Assembly (NCBI GenBank): GCA_037951105.1
Contig: JBAMJV010003763.1
Span: 7,501-71,500, forward strand
Reading direction: 5' to 3'
From: Echinarachnius parma
Taxonomy: Eukaryota; Echinodermata; Echinoidea; Clypeasteroida; Echinarachniidae
DNA length: 64,000 nucleotides
The notes under the pieces: generated by a model
Databases searched by the model: none
Seen by the model: the letters and a program-made list of their open reading frames with translations, nothing else
What the model was told of the DNA's origin: nothing
Shown here: piece after piece, positions 13,702 through 26,128 of the stretch
Position numbering within the stretch: position 1 is the first letter of the stretch
Layout: each line of letters begins with the position of its first letter
Position numbers and translations under genes: made by a program

Positions 13702-14800
13702 AAACATGAAATCGAGAAGGTACCCCGCCTAAAAGAAATGTATCAGTTTCAGTCCAGATTATTACAATCTCCAAGGCCAGCCGTAAAGGTGTGTATTGTG
13801 TGATATCAGAAATCACCCCCTCGTTGCTCATTGTTGGTTGTTCCTGAGGTCAAAGGTCAAAGGGATTGCTCCCTCTATCATTATGTGGATTGGTTGCTAT
13901 GGGTCACCATCTCACAGTGTGCTGTGCTCTGATTCGAGAGATAAATTTAAATTTTCCATTCACTTCCATTTGTACACCGATTTTTTAAAGCTTTCTACAG
14001 CGTGTACTGTAGTTGTGTATGATTACCTTTTGCCTTTTCTGTTGATGAAATTTTCCAAATAATTTATTGAAACATGAAATTGAGAAGGTACCCACCTAAA
14101 AGAAATGTATTAGTTTCAGTCCAGATTATTACAATCTCCAAGGCCAGCCATCTCCAAGGCCAGCCATAAAGGTGTGCATTGCATATATCAGAAATCGCTC
14201 CCTTGTTATTGAGGTCATGGGTCGCAGGGATTACTTCATGCTTTTGTGCTGGGGATTGGTTGCCAGGGTGTTGCTATGGGTCACCATCTTGCAGTGCGCT
14301 AAGATTCAAGAGATGCATTTAAATTTGTGTTGTAGATTCTATTCATTTGTACGTTTAGTTTTTAAAGCGTTCTACAATGTGTATGAAGACCTTTTGCTGA
14401 CATTACATTTTTAAATTAAAATTTCCCAATCATTTATTGAAACATGAAATTGAGAAGGTACCCACCCAAAAGAAATTTATCAGTTTCAGTCCAGATTATT
14501 ACAATCTCCAGGGTGTGCATTGCACTTCTGATATATTAGAACACTCCCTTGTTATTGAGCGAGGTCAAATGTCAAAGGGATTGCTTCATTTTTTTGTGCT
14601 GGGGATTGGTTGCCAGGGTGTTGCTATGGGTCACAGGCTCACAGTGTGCTCCCATTCGAAGGGATTGTTGGAATTCCGCCTTTTATTTTGGTGTGTTCTT
14701 CATTACATCACATATAATGTGAGTTTTCGAGAAGTTTCGGATCAGTATTTTTTGTACGGTATAATGATACTTTATCAATGTTGCTTTATTTTTGAAACTT
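13702..14800. repeat. Three tandem ~370-bp repeats
   Basis: The motif 'aaacatgaaat.gagaaggta' recurs at 13702, 14070 and 14440. Each is followed by 'agtttcagtccagattatta' and, further on, a 'ggtcaaaggtcaaaggg'-type stretch and 'gggtcaccatct'. Copies are diverged by substitutions and short indels. The ORFs across it (for example 14437-14835) are not conserved between copies, so I regard the array as non-coding. Confidence 0.8.
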
Positions 14801-16816
14801 TTATGCAATTAACATGCAGTCAAATGTGTCATTAATAGGGTGGTTTCAACAATGTTCAGAAAATTGCCACAATTATTTCAATTGGTTTTGATGTCAGTAT
14901 TTCAATAATGTTGAAAGATGTCATAAATAAATGTCCTTACTTTCATGGGAAATTTGGAGAGTGTTGCAATTGAGCCGGTTTTCATCAAAATAAGCAACCT
15001 TTGCTTGAATTATCTTGGGCAACATGATAAATGTCACATAATATCAAATGTTGTCGATGAAACCATAAATCATCATTTTCAATTTCTATGGTTTCTAGAT
15101 AATTGATGGTTCTCCTAATTCTGGCAATCTGGCTATACATATCGGGTTCCAGGATGCTCACATAATTTGCTGGTGGTAGGTGTGGATTTCGGAGAACCAT
15201 TATTTTTTTAATCTTCAAGAGTACTCTTTGGATGTTCTCAATATTTGTTAGTAGTTGGTATTGAGTCATTTTTGTGTGTACCCTACATTTTACTGTGCTT
15301 TTTACATACATAGTATATTGAAGACAAAGTTGTTTTGTGATTTTGTTTCTTATGTGTGAACAATTCTGTAAGTAAAAACAAAATCAATGTACTTTCTGCA
15401 AATTTGTCTCTTGCTTTTAGACTTGACGATAAATTTAAGAGATTTAGTTGTTTTGATGATCTGTTGTTCATAACCACATATCTTGACAACTAATAATAAT
15501 GATATTAAATTTGAGGCCATTTAAATACATACTGTATGTTCCTGTTTGTTTTTATAAATTCTTCTTTGAACTATGTATGGTCAAGTATGCTACCCTGAAA
15601 GTGTACAAATTCAATGTTGATATAATTACAATGTATAATACTTGATAAACATTTGCAGTTTTACGCTCAACAATTTGCAAGCATGTTGACATCTCCAGTA
15701 CATGTTTTATTTATTTGGAGTAATAATCAATATTATTGATACATAATACACTGTAGAACTACAACAATAAAATGCCTCCAGTCTATAACAATGTATGTTC
15801 TATGTGGAGAGTGTCGTTAAACAGTGTTGTTTACAGTTTGGTGTTAACACAGGTCTATAGTAAAAGTATATTATGTATGTATACTTGACATGTTTTGAAA
15901 AGATGAATCATATGAAACAACCATGCAGTACATGTACATTCAACGAGTCTCAAATTGCTCATGTTTAGAGTTATACCTTGTAATTTTCACAAATTTCAGC
16001 TACAGAATGCCCCCTTCTTTTTCTTTTTTTTTATGTTGGTGCATTATGCGTGCCATTTGCCATTTTATGTGATAATGGTGCTTTGAACATTCATGTACAT
16101 TGATTGTACTTCGGCATCATCACATTATATACTGCGCATATATTGATAGGTCCATGGTACAATCAGGGGTATGGGAGCAAATGGTACAATGTACAACATT
16201 TGGATATATGGTTACACAGTGAACAAAATATGCAGGGGCTCATGGCGATTACGCCCCTCGAAATGCCCCAAAGTGCCCAAAAGTGCCCCTGAAAATCATA
16301 AAAAGAGCCCTGGTATATTTGCACAGAGTTCAATGCAAAACAAATGTTAGAATTCTATTTTCATGCAGACGAGCTATATTCAAAGTAGTCCCCGAAAAAT
16401 ACATTTTATATATGTTTTTTTCCTGCCATGGTACACTACACTGTGCCATGTGATCTACCTACAAGTACTGTGTATTTGAACAGTGTTGGTTTCAAGAAGC
16501 CTTGGGGGTTGGGAAAACAGCATTTTTTCCAAAGTGCATTTTGCTTAGAACTACATGTAGGCTCACTCATACAGCTGTTTATACAGTATGTCTACAAAAT
16601 ATATATTCATTCATTTCTTACTCCAGGGTTTTTCTTTTTAAGCGCATTCTGCTTCTAAGAGAGCTATAGGCTCGCTCAAACGATTGTTTATAATCTGCAA
16701 ATGATTTAATTTCCTACTCCAGGATCCAGAGTTAAAATTGGTTTGTAGGCTGAGTACAAATTATAATATCATGATATTTAATAATTCCCATTCCCTTTCT
16801 CCCATGCGTGTTGCAG

Positions 16817-16923
16817 GAAAACTTGAAGGAGTTTGCGAGAGCCTGTGAGCAGGAGCTAGGACTCGACCCCGCCACTCAAATCCTCTCTGCAGATGACCTG
16901 CAGACCACTTCCAAGAGATCGAG
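16817..16923 (+). CDS. LMO7: LMO7-like exon: middle of CH domain
   Basis: Encodes ENLKEFARACEQELGLD...SADDLQTTSKRS, phase 0 in, two bases left over. The NLKEF-AC-LGL-DLQ spacing is the helix and loop seen in the calponin-homology domain of LMO7/LIMCH1, where it precedes a short variable insertion. Acceptor is 'tgcgtgttgcag', donor 'gag|gtaaac'. Because it opens inside the domain, an upstream exon is required. CH domains of this family are implicated in actin-linked junctional roles; binding cannot be judged from half a domain. A decayed copy of its 3' end lies at 17669-17733. Confidence 0.85.
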
Positions 16924-17010
16924 GTAAACTTAAATAATAATTTAGTAAATACAAACATGACAAGAAATATATTTGATATATATATACAGTATATATAAAT
17001 TTAAAAATGA

Positions 17011-17243
17011 GCGAAGAAAATTGGGCTTCGCCGGGAACCCGAGCGCCAAGACCTCCGAATTGTCATTAACCCCTTGACTACGGGAACCGGGTTGGCTGTG
17101 TACAAAGTCTATGGAGATTTAAGAAACTCGAAAGGGAACGGGTTAATAGGGCCTTGTGGCTCAATTGTTAGACTTAAAGGACCGGTCTAGCAATCAGGCG
17201 GTCTTGGCCCCTCGGGTTCCAGGCGAAGCCCAATTTTCTTTGC
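17011..17243. mobile_element. Inverted-repeat element carrying a nested TTAA element
   Basis: Arms of about 45 bp (17011-17056 and 17200-17243) pair as gcgaagaaaattgggcttcg with its complement and continue through 'gggaacccgag'. Inside, 17066-17146 is an 81-bp element with TTAA at both ends. The same 81-bp element stands alone at 46108-46188, which defines the nested boundaries. Confidence 0.75.
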
Positions 17244-17329
17244 AAATTCTGTCAGTTTTAAAACATTTATTGAGCGTTTTATACTTAAGTTTCAAAGTTC
17301 TGTAATACATGTACCATTTTTTTTTAGCC

Positions 17330-17522
17330 ATCCTGCCCTGATATCAAGCATTTTAAGGAATACATTTCTGCCAGGTCCCCATTTACTACACCGGGGTTGA
17401 GAGCAGCATATTATGTAGATGAAGTGTCTTGCTGAAGGAAACGTGTTCCGCAGTTGGGAATCGAACCCACGACCCTCGTTTTTTAAAGTGGAGCCCCGAC
17501 CTACTATACCACGCTACTCCCA
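17330..17522 (-). mobile_element. tRNA-derived SINE (minus strand)
   Basis: Read on the minus strand from 17522: an A-box-like gtggtatagtagg, then a B box GGTTCGATTCC (complement of 17457-17467) at tRNA-like spacing. This is followed by the tail 'ccttcagcaagacacttcat' common in invertebrate SINEs. These are RNA polymerase III promoter elements of an Asp/Glu-type tRNA head. The 3' end near 17330 is approximate. Not a functional tRNA: it lacks a foldable acceptor stem. Confidence 0.7.
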
Positions 17523-17668
17523 ACTTTGTTTTTGGCTTCTTTTAAACGAAAAAATTTAATTAAAAATAAGGTACATTTATTTCAGTTAGAAAGTAAATAG
17601 AGAAAATTAAATCATAACTGGGAGGTTTTTTGCTTTTTGGCTTGATTCCTATTTTAAAGTTAATTATT

Positions 17669-17733
17669 CTGTGCAGATGACCTTCAGAAGTTCAGAGCAA
17701 TTCCAAGAGATTGAGCTTAAATTAATTATTAAT
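17669..17733 (+). pseudogene. Decayed duplicate of exon 16817-16923 (3' part)
   Basis: 'tctgtgcagatgacct' followed by 'ttccaagagattgag' repeats 'tctctgcagatgacct' and 'ttccaagagatcgag' of the exon, and the following AT-rich intron sequence also resembles the sequence after the true exon. The donor has been lost by a small deletion (gag|gtaaactt became gagctt), and an insertion breaks the frame. Confidence 0.75.
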
Positions 17734-17771
17734 AAAAAAAAGATGTTTCCCAGTTTCAACTTGATTTTAAA

Positions 17772-18005
17772 ATTGCAAAATAAATATTGTGTGCATACAT
17801 ACAGAACAGTCAGAAGTTAATGAATGGACCAAAAAGGGACAATTTTTAGAGATATATACAAGTACAGTACAGTACAGTGCCACACATTGTATTTGAAATT
17901 GCAAAATAAATATTGCGTGCTTACATACAGAAGTTAATGAATTGATCCAAAAGGGACAATTAATTTAGTGATGTACAGTACAACTACAAGTACAGTATGT
18001 TCCAA
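17772..18005. repeat. Tandem duplication, period ~126
   Basis: 'aaattgcaaaataaatattg' begins near 17770 and again near 17896, with the following 'acatacagaa...gttaatgaat' also repeated. Both copies run into 'agtacagtacagt' words. Non-coding. Confidence 0.75.
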
Positions 18006-18582
18006 GTACAGTACAGTGCATGCACTGTGCACTGTGGGTGTCCCATACTATCCAGTGCTGTAGACAAGGAGTCATTCAAATTATCGGAAGCTTCCCATCT
18101 GTTCTGGTTATCTCTGCTAAAATCATTAAATACACAGTTAATGAGACCAGTGAATTTGGTGTATACTATATTAGTGGGAAAATACATGGTTGCTTGGGGC
18201 AATTTAAGTGCAAATTTGTGCACTATAAGGGTCCCTGAATTTCTGAAATATTATAAAGAGCCTCCTGGATTCATAAAACAGCCCCTGAAAACCATTGGCT
18301 CTAATTTTCATAGACATAGATTTTATGATCTAGCAAACTTCGGAGTGCTATTTTAGTTAAATTCTATTTACCCGGTAATATGCAGTTGAAACTACAGTAT
18401 TTATAATTGATGTAATAATTTTTTCCAGAAAAAAGGCATAAATATGTTGGATGTGCCCCTAAATTTGAACTTTTAAAAACCCTTTTCCTATATCATGCTT
18501 CTATTATTACTATTAGAGGAAACCAGCATAGCAAAAGAGAACTGCCAAGTCCAAGGTGGATTTGGTCAGTTACCTATTCCCT

Positions 18583-19090
18583 TTAAAGGGAGCGTCCGCT
18601 CAATGTCATTCGCTTGCCCCTATTGTAGCCGTACACATTACGGCAATCTTGGATCTGCTAACAAAACTGCAGTCGAGGGTGGGGTGGTTTGCTAGTGGGG
18701 TAACGGTTGTTGAGTTCGTTTTGGTTCGGTTGAATGCGTGCTGCATAGGGATATAGTTACACACAATAGACCGCTTCTGTAGTGTATGCACATATTATGT
18801 GTATAATGTCAGACTCCCCGTTGGCAGTAACTATGTCCGGCAAGCTCCGGCAAACTTAGCTTGCCGGACCTAGTTACTATTGTTTAGCTTGCCAACGGAG
18901 ATTTTTACATCATACGCATATTATTTGCATACATTAAAGAAGCGGTCTATTCATGCGTACGGGTTGCCTGCATCACCGCATTTGCGCTGTCATTTACCGA
19001 AGATGTACGGAGAATTCTGAATATTATCCGAATATCCGAGTCGGGCCATGCTTCAATCCCCCATGATTTGCGAGTTTACGGTCCCTTTAA
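18583..19090. mobile_element. TTAAAGGG-ended MITE with a second MITE nested inside
   Basis: The outer element runs from TTAAAGGGAGCG (18583) to ...CGGTCCCTTTAA (19090). Inserted within it, 18765-18951 has perfect ends aatagaccgcttct / agaagcggtctatt and a strong internal hairpin around 'gccggacc'. The nesting gives the order of insertion. No coding sequence. Confidence 0.7.
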
Positions 19091-22000
19091 CATAGACTGT
19101 TTATTGGTCTACCAGATGTGAAATGTACATTTTCTTGTTAGCATTTGATTGCCATCTGACATAAGGAAGTCCTTTGATGACATAGCTAGCATTCCAGCAC
19201 AAGCTTGGAAGTCATACACATGTAACATGGTTTGCAGGGCAGAGAGGGGACAGTGTGTGGTGGGGGTGGGGGAAAATCATGGTGGTTGCACAGTTCAGTC
19301 ATAATTTACAATTTATGGGCAGTGGAATGAGCAATTTAATTTATGCATGATCCTTTTATTTCCTTTCTATTATCATGTTTCCGTAGTTCATCATCTAGGT
19401 TCACAGAAGTATATTTTCTTGTTCACTTAAAAATGGTTCCTTTACTATGAAATACAATTTCCTTTCTCCTAGTCATTGGCATCAAATGTGACTTTGACTT
19501 TAAAAAATTAAAAATTAGCTTTACGATTGAAATAATCAGTGGTATGCCAGAAGCTTGTTATGACATTGAGACGTTGTGTGTGTGTGCGAAATGCTGTGTA
19601 AACAAGTTTTGTATGCCTACGAAAATTGAGATATTGGCTTAGCGTGTCAATCTCATTACCTGGTTGTCAAAGTGATTATGTCGGCCAGTGATGCATTCTT
19701 AATGAGTTTCAGAGCGGTTGGCGTATGATATTTAGTTATTAACTCTTTAAATCCCAGACCAAAGAAATTGTGTTATTCGCTACAGTCTGCACATTGAGAC
19801 TTAATTGTAAGATTGCGCTTTATAAGAAAGGATAATTATTATTATTATTTAGTCTGCATGGATAATAGGCTTTCTAGATGATGATGCTGTTAGCAAGTTA
19901 CTTAGTATGCTCAAAAGTCAAGATTAATAATTATGTGCTGAGGTGATTCATGTGACCATTATTAAATATTTGATTACCAGGGTAAGATTAAGAAAAACAC
20001 AATTTAGTTATTATGAGTCATGATTATGTTAGCTAATGATGCATTCTTAATAGAGTCAGAGCAGCAGCGTAAATGTATCGCAATCTCTCACTTAACGAGC
20101 CGAGGCGAGGAAATATTAAATTTACAATAATGATATAATCAGAATCATTATTATCAACCCTTTGCCTACTGGAACCTAGTACTTAGGTCCTGTATTAACT
20201 CTATGGGGTTTGCAGATATAACAGAATTTGTCACGTTTTCCCCTTTGTTTCAGGGCCTCTGGATTCAGGTTTCGGGGCCACTAGAATTTATTTTAAAAAA
20301 TCAAACGCTTAGTCGGGCCACAATATCCTAGCAGTTCTAGCATTGAATATACTAAAAATATACTAAATTGATACTGTTAAAAGAATGTGCTCATTGTACC
20401 GGCACGGTTGTCAGTGGCCGCCAGATGACTTCCCCCATGCACGCCCGAGCGGGTGCGAGTGAATAGAAATGAAGCGATCGCGTTTGTCATGCGTTACCGT
20501 TTGAACAGTGTCAGGAGTGGCTGGGTTTGCCAGGCAGATGATCATGATTCATAATGCAGTGCTTTTGTGTTAAAAAGTAAAAAATAACGAAAAACAGGAT
20601 TGGCATTTTTTGTGGTACTATCGCAGGGTTGGTAGCTAGCATTCTCACGAGTAAACCAAACAAAGAATGAGTTTCACATCTGATAAATGTGCTTTTATGC
20701 ATACTGTGTCATACTTTTTGTGTAGGATGATGATGACTATACATGTATATTGTGAGTGGGTTTTGACCATGATTCATTATGCAGTGGTTTTGTGATTGGG
20801 CAAAACACAGTGCTTCAGCAATTTTTTGGGGAAAAAAATTAGAAATAATGATTCATAATGATTATGGCAATGCTTTTGTGTGACTTTTTGGTGCAACTCT
20901 CTCTGCCCTGTTCTCACAAATGAACCCATTAAATAACTTTCACACATAATATGCATGGCTTGACACACAAGCACTTGCCCTGTTGCCCGGGGCAAGCAAA
21001 AATTAATGTCTGGCAAGTAAAATTTCATAAATGGTTGAGTTTGGTTGCCCGACCAGGCAACTACCATCTCTGTTCAACTGTGTGACTGAGAGATAAATGC
21101 AATTCTTTACAATCAAGCTACCTCAAGAGGACAATTAATTTGTCTCTTTTTAACACATTTTTTTTTATAGGCAGGGAAATTTTGTGTTCAGGCAAGTAAA
21201 ACGTGAACAAAAATCATTATTTCACTTGCCCGGAGAGGCTAAAGTTAGTGTGGAGGCTTGTAATATGCATACATCTTCTTTAATTACAAATGTATCATTT
21301 ATGTAAAATGTGTAGGCTGTAGGCATGTACAATGTACAGCACACCTTGTACTGTTAACAGACTACAGTCAATACATGATGAATGATGAGTAATTGTATAT
21401 TATCTGCCCTATAGCTTTACACTTGAACATGTGTGTAAGAGACACACCCAAATAACCCCCATCCAATAAATAACAGGTCGCAGGCATAGTACAGAGGTTG
21501 TTTGTATAGGTCTGGTGATGAAAAAATGCAAAATATTACTCAGATTCGTACACAATAATGCCCCGTTTCCTTCACAATAATACAGAGCTGATTCCTTGAC
21601 AATACGACTGTCAAGTTTCTCCTATTGTGTACAGTAGTAGTGGATGCATAATTTGATTTATAACAACGGTAAATCTTCTCTCATTGTGCATGGTGGACTG
21701 ACGGAACTAGACGGGTAATTTCAATACAGTGGAGGTGTGCCTGTGGGCATGTGCGTGCATTTGACCTACATGATTACGGATCATAAATTGGGAACTGGGC
21801 TTATCGATTGAAAAGTCAAGTAACAGGGTCTGAGTACATGTACTAAGTATTTCTCTGGCAGAATTTTCTCAAGACTCGAGAGTGGATTAAAATATATTGT
21901 CAGCAGTTTTCAGCAGTTTTTAAAATAAAATGTAGCACAAGTTTGTTGAGAGGTTTCAAATATATACTAGTAGTCCTCAACTTTTAAGATTATGTGTAAG

Positions 22001-22365
22001 TATACTATTCTGGATTTATTTTTGTAATATACTCTGTTATTGAGCTACATGTATATGTACAGTATAAAATGTCAATAATATACAAAAATGTTGTTTCTGC
22101 AATCTGCCTTACAGTATACATGTACAATGTATGTAGATATACATGTTTTTTTTTCTTCAAAGAAACCATCTAAGAACGACATGCAATGATGTTGTGCGCA
22201 AAATTATCAAGAAGGTTAACTATTTATAATACCCAATGCGTACAGGAGCTTGATATATGCAATGTTTTACCTGTATTGAGTTTTCAAACATTGGAAGCTA
22301 ACATTAGTTTGCAAATGGTAAAAGAGGTTTGAATGATTTTTTCTTCTTCTTATTTCTTAATACAG

Positions 22366-22420
22366 TTGGGTCCCTTCATCTGTTGCGACACGCAAGACTG
22401 ACCGAGAGAAGCTTAAAAGT
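22366..22420 (+). CDS. LMO7: LMO7-like exon: variable linker inside CH domain
   Basis: 55-bp exon completing the split codon left by 16923 and ending in phase 0. It encodes SWVPSSVATRKTDREKLKS. Acceptor follows a long pyrimidine tract (ttcttcttcttatttcttaatacag); donor is the consensus gtaagt. In vertebrate LMO7/LIMCH1 the CH domain carries a charged insertion at this point (the 'KQEETDRRVKN'-type segment), and TDREKLKS matches it in position and character. Small size and low conservation make it less secure than its neighbours, but phase fits on both sides. Confidence 0.77.
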
Positions 22421-22597
22421 GTAAGTTTATAATCCTAACAGTAACATTTTAGTTTTTTGTTCCAGGGATATGTATACATGTAGTATGTTGACATAATTAT
22501 ATGCTTCAGAAACTTACAAATGGTTGATAAAATGTGTATTTCTGACATCTGATGCATCATACAGTATTTTCACGGAGTGATGTGTGAAAATTCCATA

Positions 22598-23025
22598 TTA
22601 AAGAGTACCACCACCCAAAAATAATATTCTTATAAATGAAAGGTAACATCTTTAGTAGTCCGTTCCATCAACAAGTTCACAAAAATATGTTTCCAGAAAA
22701 GAAAAAAAAAAAATTGGAAAACGCATCACCATTCTAAAGCATGCGTTCATGGGTCTGCATGTACAAAGACTACTTTGTCCAGAGCAAACGAATCTTCCGG
22801 GATTCTATTGTCTCCAAACGTACGCGTGAATAGCATTGGCGCATTCGCAAATGTTTGGCCCGTACAGAACCAGGAAATAATAGTGGTTCCGTAAGTGGTG
22901 GAAATTAATTGCTTTGTTTATGAATTACACAACCCTTTGCAAAATGTTGGGTATCTATTTGATATCACAAAAGGGTACCAAAACATATAAGTATGTGTTG
23001 TTCTTTGCCTGGTGGTCCCCTTTAA
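22598..23025 (+). mobile_element. TTAA-ended MITE family B, copy 1
   Basis: Starts TTAAAGAGTACCACCACCC and ends GGTGGTCCCCTTTAA, about 430 bp. The reverse-complement copy at 24626-25055 is highly similar along its whole length. No coding content. Confidence 0.85.
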
Positions 23026-23175
23026 ATGAATGTCATATGGCGGAGAAATGAAGTGATTGAAATTTAAACTCGATCCAGTGAGAACAAAAAAGCAAGGAGG
23101 GTCAGCCGGTCAGGGCGATTTAGCCTCCGAAATGCCGAAAAGAGCATCAGAAAATCATAAAAGATCGCTGTAAAT

Positions 23176-23580
23176 TTGCATAAAATTCAGTGCAAAACAA
23201 ATTTTAGATTGCTGTTTAGTGTTTTCATGCAAGCAAGCTTGATGAGTAAAATTGAGTCACCCCCCCCCCCCCCCCACCCCCGAAAAAGTAAATTTTCATG
23301 TTTTCCCCGACTCGATCCACATGAATGCGTGTGCTGTTACTGTGGGATTATGTTCCACGATCATTAGAATGGACTTTGCATAAAATTCAGTGCAAAACAA
23401 ATTTTAGATTGCTGTTTAGTGTTTTCATGCAGGCAAGCTTGATGAGTACCCCCCCCCCCCCCCCTGGAAAAGTAAATTTTAATGTTTTCCCCCCGACTCG
23501 ATCCACATGAATGCGTGTGCTGTTATTGCGTGTGGGCTTATGTTCCACGATCATTAGAATGGACTTTGCATCACATTATT
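23176..23580. repeat. Tandem duplication with poly-C runs
   Basis: 'tttgcataaaattcagtgca' occurs at 23176 and near 23376. Each copy runs through 'gatgagta', a 14-18 nt C run and 'tcgatccacatgaatgcgtg'. The ORFs here are frame accidents of the repeat. Confidence 0.8.
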
Positions 23581-24625
23581 GCAGACACAGGATGAATGAC
23601 AAACATTGTTTCAATGACAAATCAATGCTTCTCATTGTGCCAGGAGTAATCAATGGCTTTTTTGCTGACCAATGATTTTTGTTATAAAATTTCTTATTGT
23701 ATGAAATAGTAACAGTATAGATCTCTTTACAAACATTCATACAACACACTGCATGTAGATACTGATAAAAACTTGCATCACTCTTTAAAAAAAAAAAAAA
23801 AACTTGCATCATTAATAATGGTGAACAACACATGCCTTATGATAGAGAATCAAATACAATAATGTTTTCTCTGATGCAAAGATGAACTAAAAATCAGGAA
23901 TTCAACAAACAGATATATACTAACTACAGGGTTTCGATTGTGGACATAATATAATTTGATTAGTGCTAGTCAACAGTAGAAATGACTCCATTTGTTTGCA
24001 TTCCTCCGAAATTACCACAATTACGATACAATTTACCTACAAATTTAGCATGTAGGCATTGTAGATGCATTGTAATGCAACCAGCGTCGGACATTAAAAT
24101 CTCATCATAAGTAGGAGTCTTTGTCCGAGGAGCCTATTGTCCTTCATCATGGTCTGTAACTGCAGATGTAGAAAAACACCCTCTTGGTGGTGGTCAGCGG
24201 AATAGATACCGACCGACGACGGTGGTCAATTCATAGCCACATTGATTGGACGATGAAAGGAATGAGTGCAATATTCGTAGCTAAAAGTAGGGAGTAGCAG
24301 TGAAATAGATATACCAGTGGTCAATTCATAGCCACATTGACTGGACATTGGACAATGAAAGGAAAGAGTGCAATTGTCACTAATGGTTGGTTGAGAACTT
24401 AGAGAAGGGTGCTCAGTCACCTTTTGTACTTCAGAGATAATCACGTTTACATTTTGCAAGCCATGTAGAAAGAAACCAATGTACATGTAGCTCTCTTTTA
24501 TATCTGTGGAACGTTCCCCAAATTTGACATAATTATTATCTGAACAAAATTTGCGTTCATATACAGAGGAGGCTCCATCCAACCTGTAAGATGGTATGCG
24601 TAACTCACTTTAGCAAAATATCAAC

Positions 24626-25055
24626 TTAAAGGGGACCACCAGGCAAAGAACAACACATAATAATTATATGTTTTGGTACCATTTTGTGATATCAAATAGA
24701 TACCCAACATTTTGCAAAGGGTTGTATAATCCATAAACAAAGCAATTATTTTCCACCACTTACGGAACCACTGCTATTTCCTGATTCCGTGTGGGCCAAA
24801 CATTTGCGAGTGCGCTAATGCTATTCACGCGTACATTTGGAGACAATAGAATCCCGGGCGATTCGTTCGCTCTGGACAAAGTAGTCTCGTACATGCAGAC
24901 CCATGAACGCATGCTTTATAATGGTGATGCGTTTTCCAATTATATTTTTTCTTCTTCTGGAAACATATTTTTGTGAACTTGTTGATGAAATGGAATACTA
25001 AAGATGTTAGCTTTCATTTATAAGAAAATTCTTTTTGGGTGGTGGTACCCTTTAA
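24626..25055 (-). mobile_element. TTAA-ended MITE family B, copy 2 (inverted relative to copy 1)
   Basis: Runs from TTAAAGGGGACCACCAGGC to GTGGTACCCTTTAA. It is the reverse complement of 22598-23025, including the central 'cattcacgcgtacgtttgg'-like block. The pair could fold the 1.6 kb between them into a loop in the transcript. Confidence 0.85.
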
Positions 25056-26128
25056 CGCCCTTCTAACTCTCAACCAAGGAAATACAAGTAGGCTCCCAGA
25101 AATATATCAAACTGGGGTGCTACAAGAAGAGGGATGTAGCATATTCTGTCTTTTTGTAATTTTAATTCTCTCTTTTTTTCTGGTCTGTGGCATTCATTGC
25201 TGATATTTTATTTCTCTCATTATCTTGTTGGTCATTTGGTAGATGGGTGGAAGGGGGGGGAGGGGAGGGGAGGGGGTAGCATACCTGCCAACCAGTCCGA
25301 TTTTGTCGTATTTAGTCTGATTCTTTACTCAAAAAAGGGTAAAAGCCCAAATATTCATGATCTTTATCATTGAAGTATTGCTCATTTAGTGTGGTCATAT
25401 GTTCAAAAATAAGGCTAAGATAGCACAAGAGAGCATCTAGAACCCTAGACCTGGACACCGGCCGCAAAGGACTTCGTGTTAGTGATGTGCGCTTCGCGCT
25501 CGTGAGAGTAAGATTTTTCATTTTCAAATGTTGGCAGGTATAGGGTAGTAGCTGTACAGTTGTTGGGGCTAAAACTAGGGTGTTAAAACAGGTCATAGCA
25601 AAGCTGTGACAAAAGCATCTGGTCAGAAGCACTTCTATTTCTTTTTTTTTCTTTCATGGTCTGCGCTCTTTATTACCTTTGTCCGATCTTGTTATGTTTT
25701 TGTTTGGGTGGTAGTGGAGGGGGGTATTTAGTACAATGTTAAAGATCTATTAAAGTAGGTCGCTGAAAGAGTACAATAGTAGAAGCAAAGTAGGTTGCTA
25801 TTAAGGGTCGTAGCACCACTGTATACCACCTTTTCGTCATAGTTTACCCTCTTTTCGTCATAGTGTTACCCTCTTTTTGTTGGTTGTAACTTGTATTGAG
25901 GTCTGTGAAGGGAAGGCAGTTATTATATTTATTTGTAAGTACAGCGTAGAAGGGATTGTTTCTTTTCTTTTAGGTCAGAATTTCTCGGAGGGGTACATTA
26001 TTTAGTATGATCAACGAGTTACTATCGATAGTAACTCGTGGTATGATTTAGTAGTACAGCTTGATGCTACACTATACGAAAATGTGGGTGCCCTTGCAAT
26101 TTAAGTGTTGAAATGCTTAAACAGACCA

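Larger units (their letters stand above)
1..16816. other. Upstream intron/intergenic sequence with repeats, no convincing exon
   Basis: AT-rich DNA without an ORF I trust as coding. The first recognised exon begins in the middle of a CH domain, so at least one earlier exon must exist. It is either upstream of the window or too divergent to see here, and this stretch is probably largely intron. Contents worth noting: a degenerate repeat near 225-560, a large inverted repeat at 1156-1591, poly-C runs near 2025, a CpG-richer patch at 3690-4300 with a TATA-like word, two TA-flanked MITE copies (5576, 7337), a GT microsatellite near 6776, tandem duplications at 8440-8835, 9616-9835 and 13702-14800, and a MITE at 11068. 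Confidence 0.6.
16924..22365. other. LMO7: Intron within CH domain coding
   Basis: About 5.4 kb, donor gtaaac, acceptor 'tcttaatacag'. Contains an inverted-repeat element with a nested TTAA element (17011-17243), a tRNA-type SINE (17330-17522), an exon relic (17669-17733), a 126-bp tandem duplication (17772-18005), a possible 39-nt cassette exon (18517-18555), nested MITEs (18583-19090) and dispersed 'cacttgcccggg' repeats (near 20240-20330 and 20970-21240). Confidence 0.7.

Noticed and set aside
17149-17225. tRNA-like stretch 'gtggctcaattgttagac' to 'gggttcc'
   Set aside because: The sequence is explained by the inverted arms of the surrounding element (17011-17243), the B box is imperfect and no cloverleaf forms.
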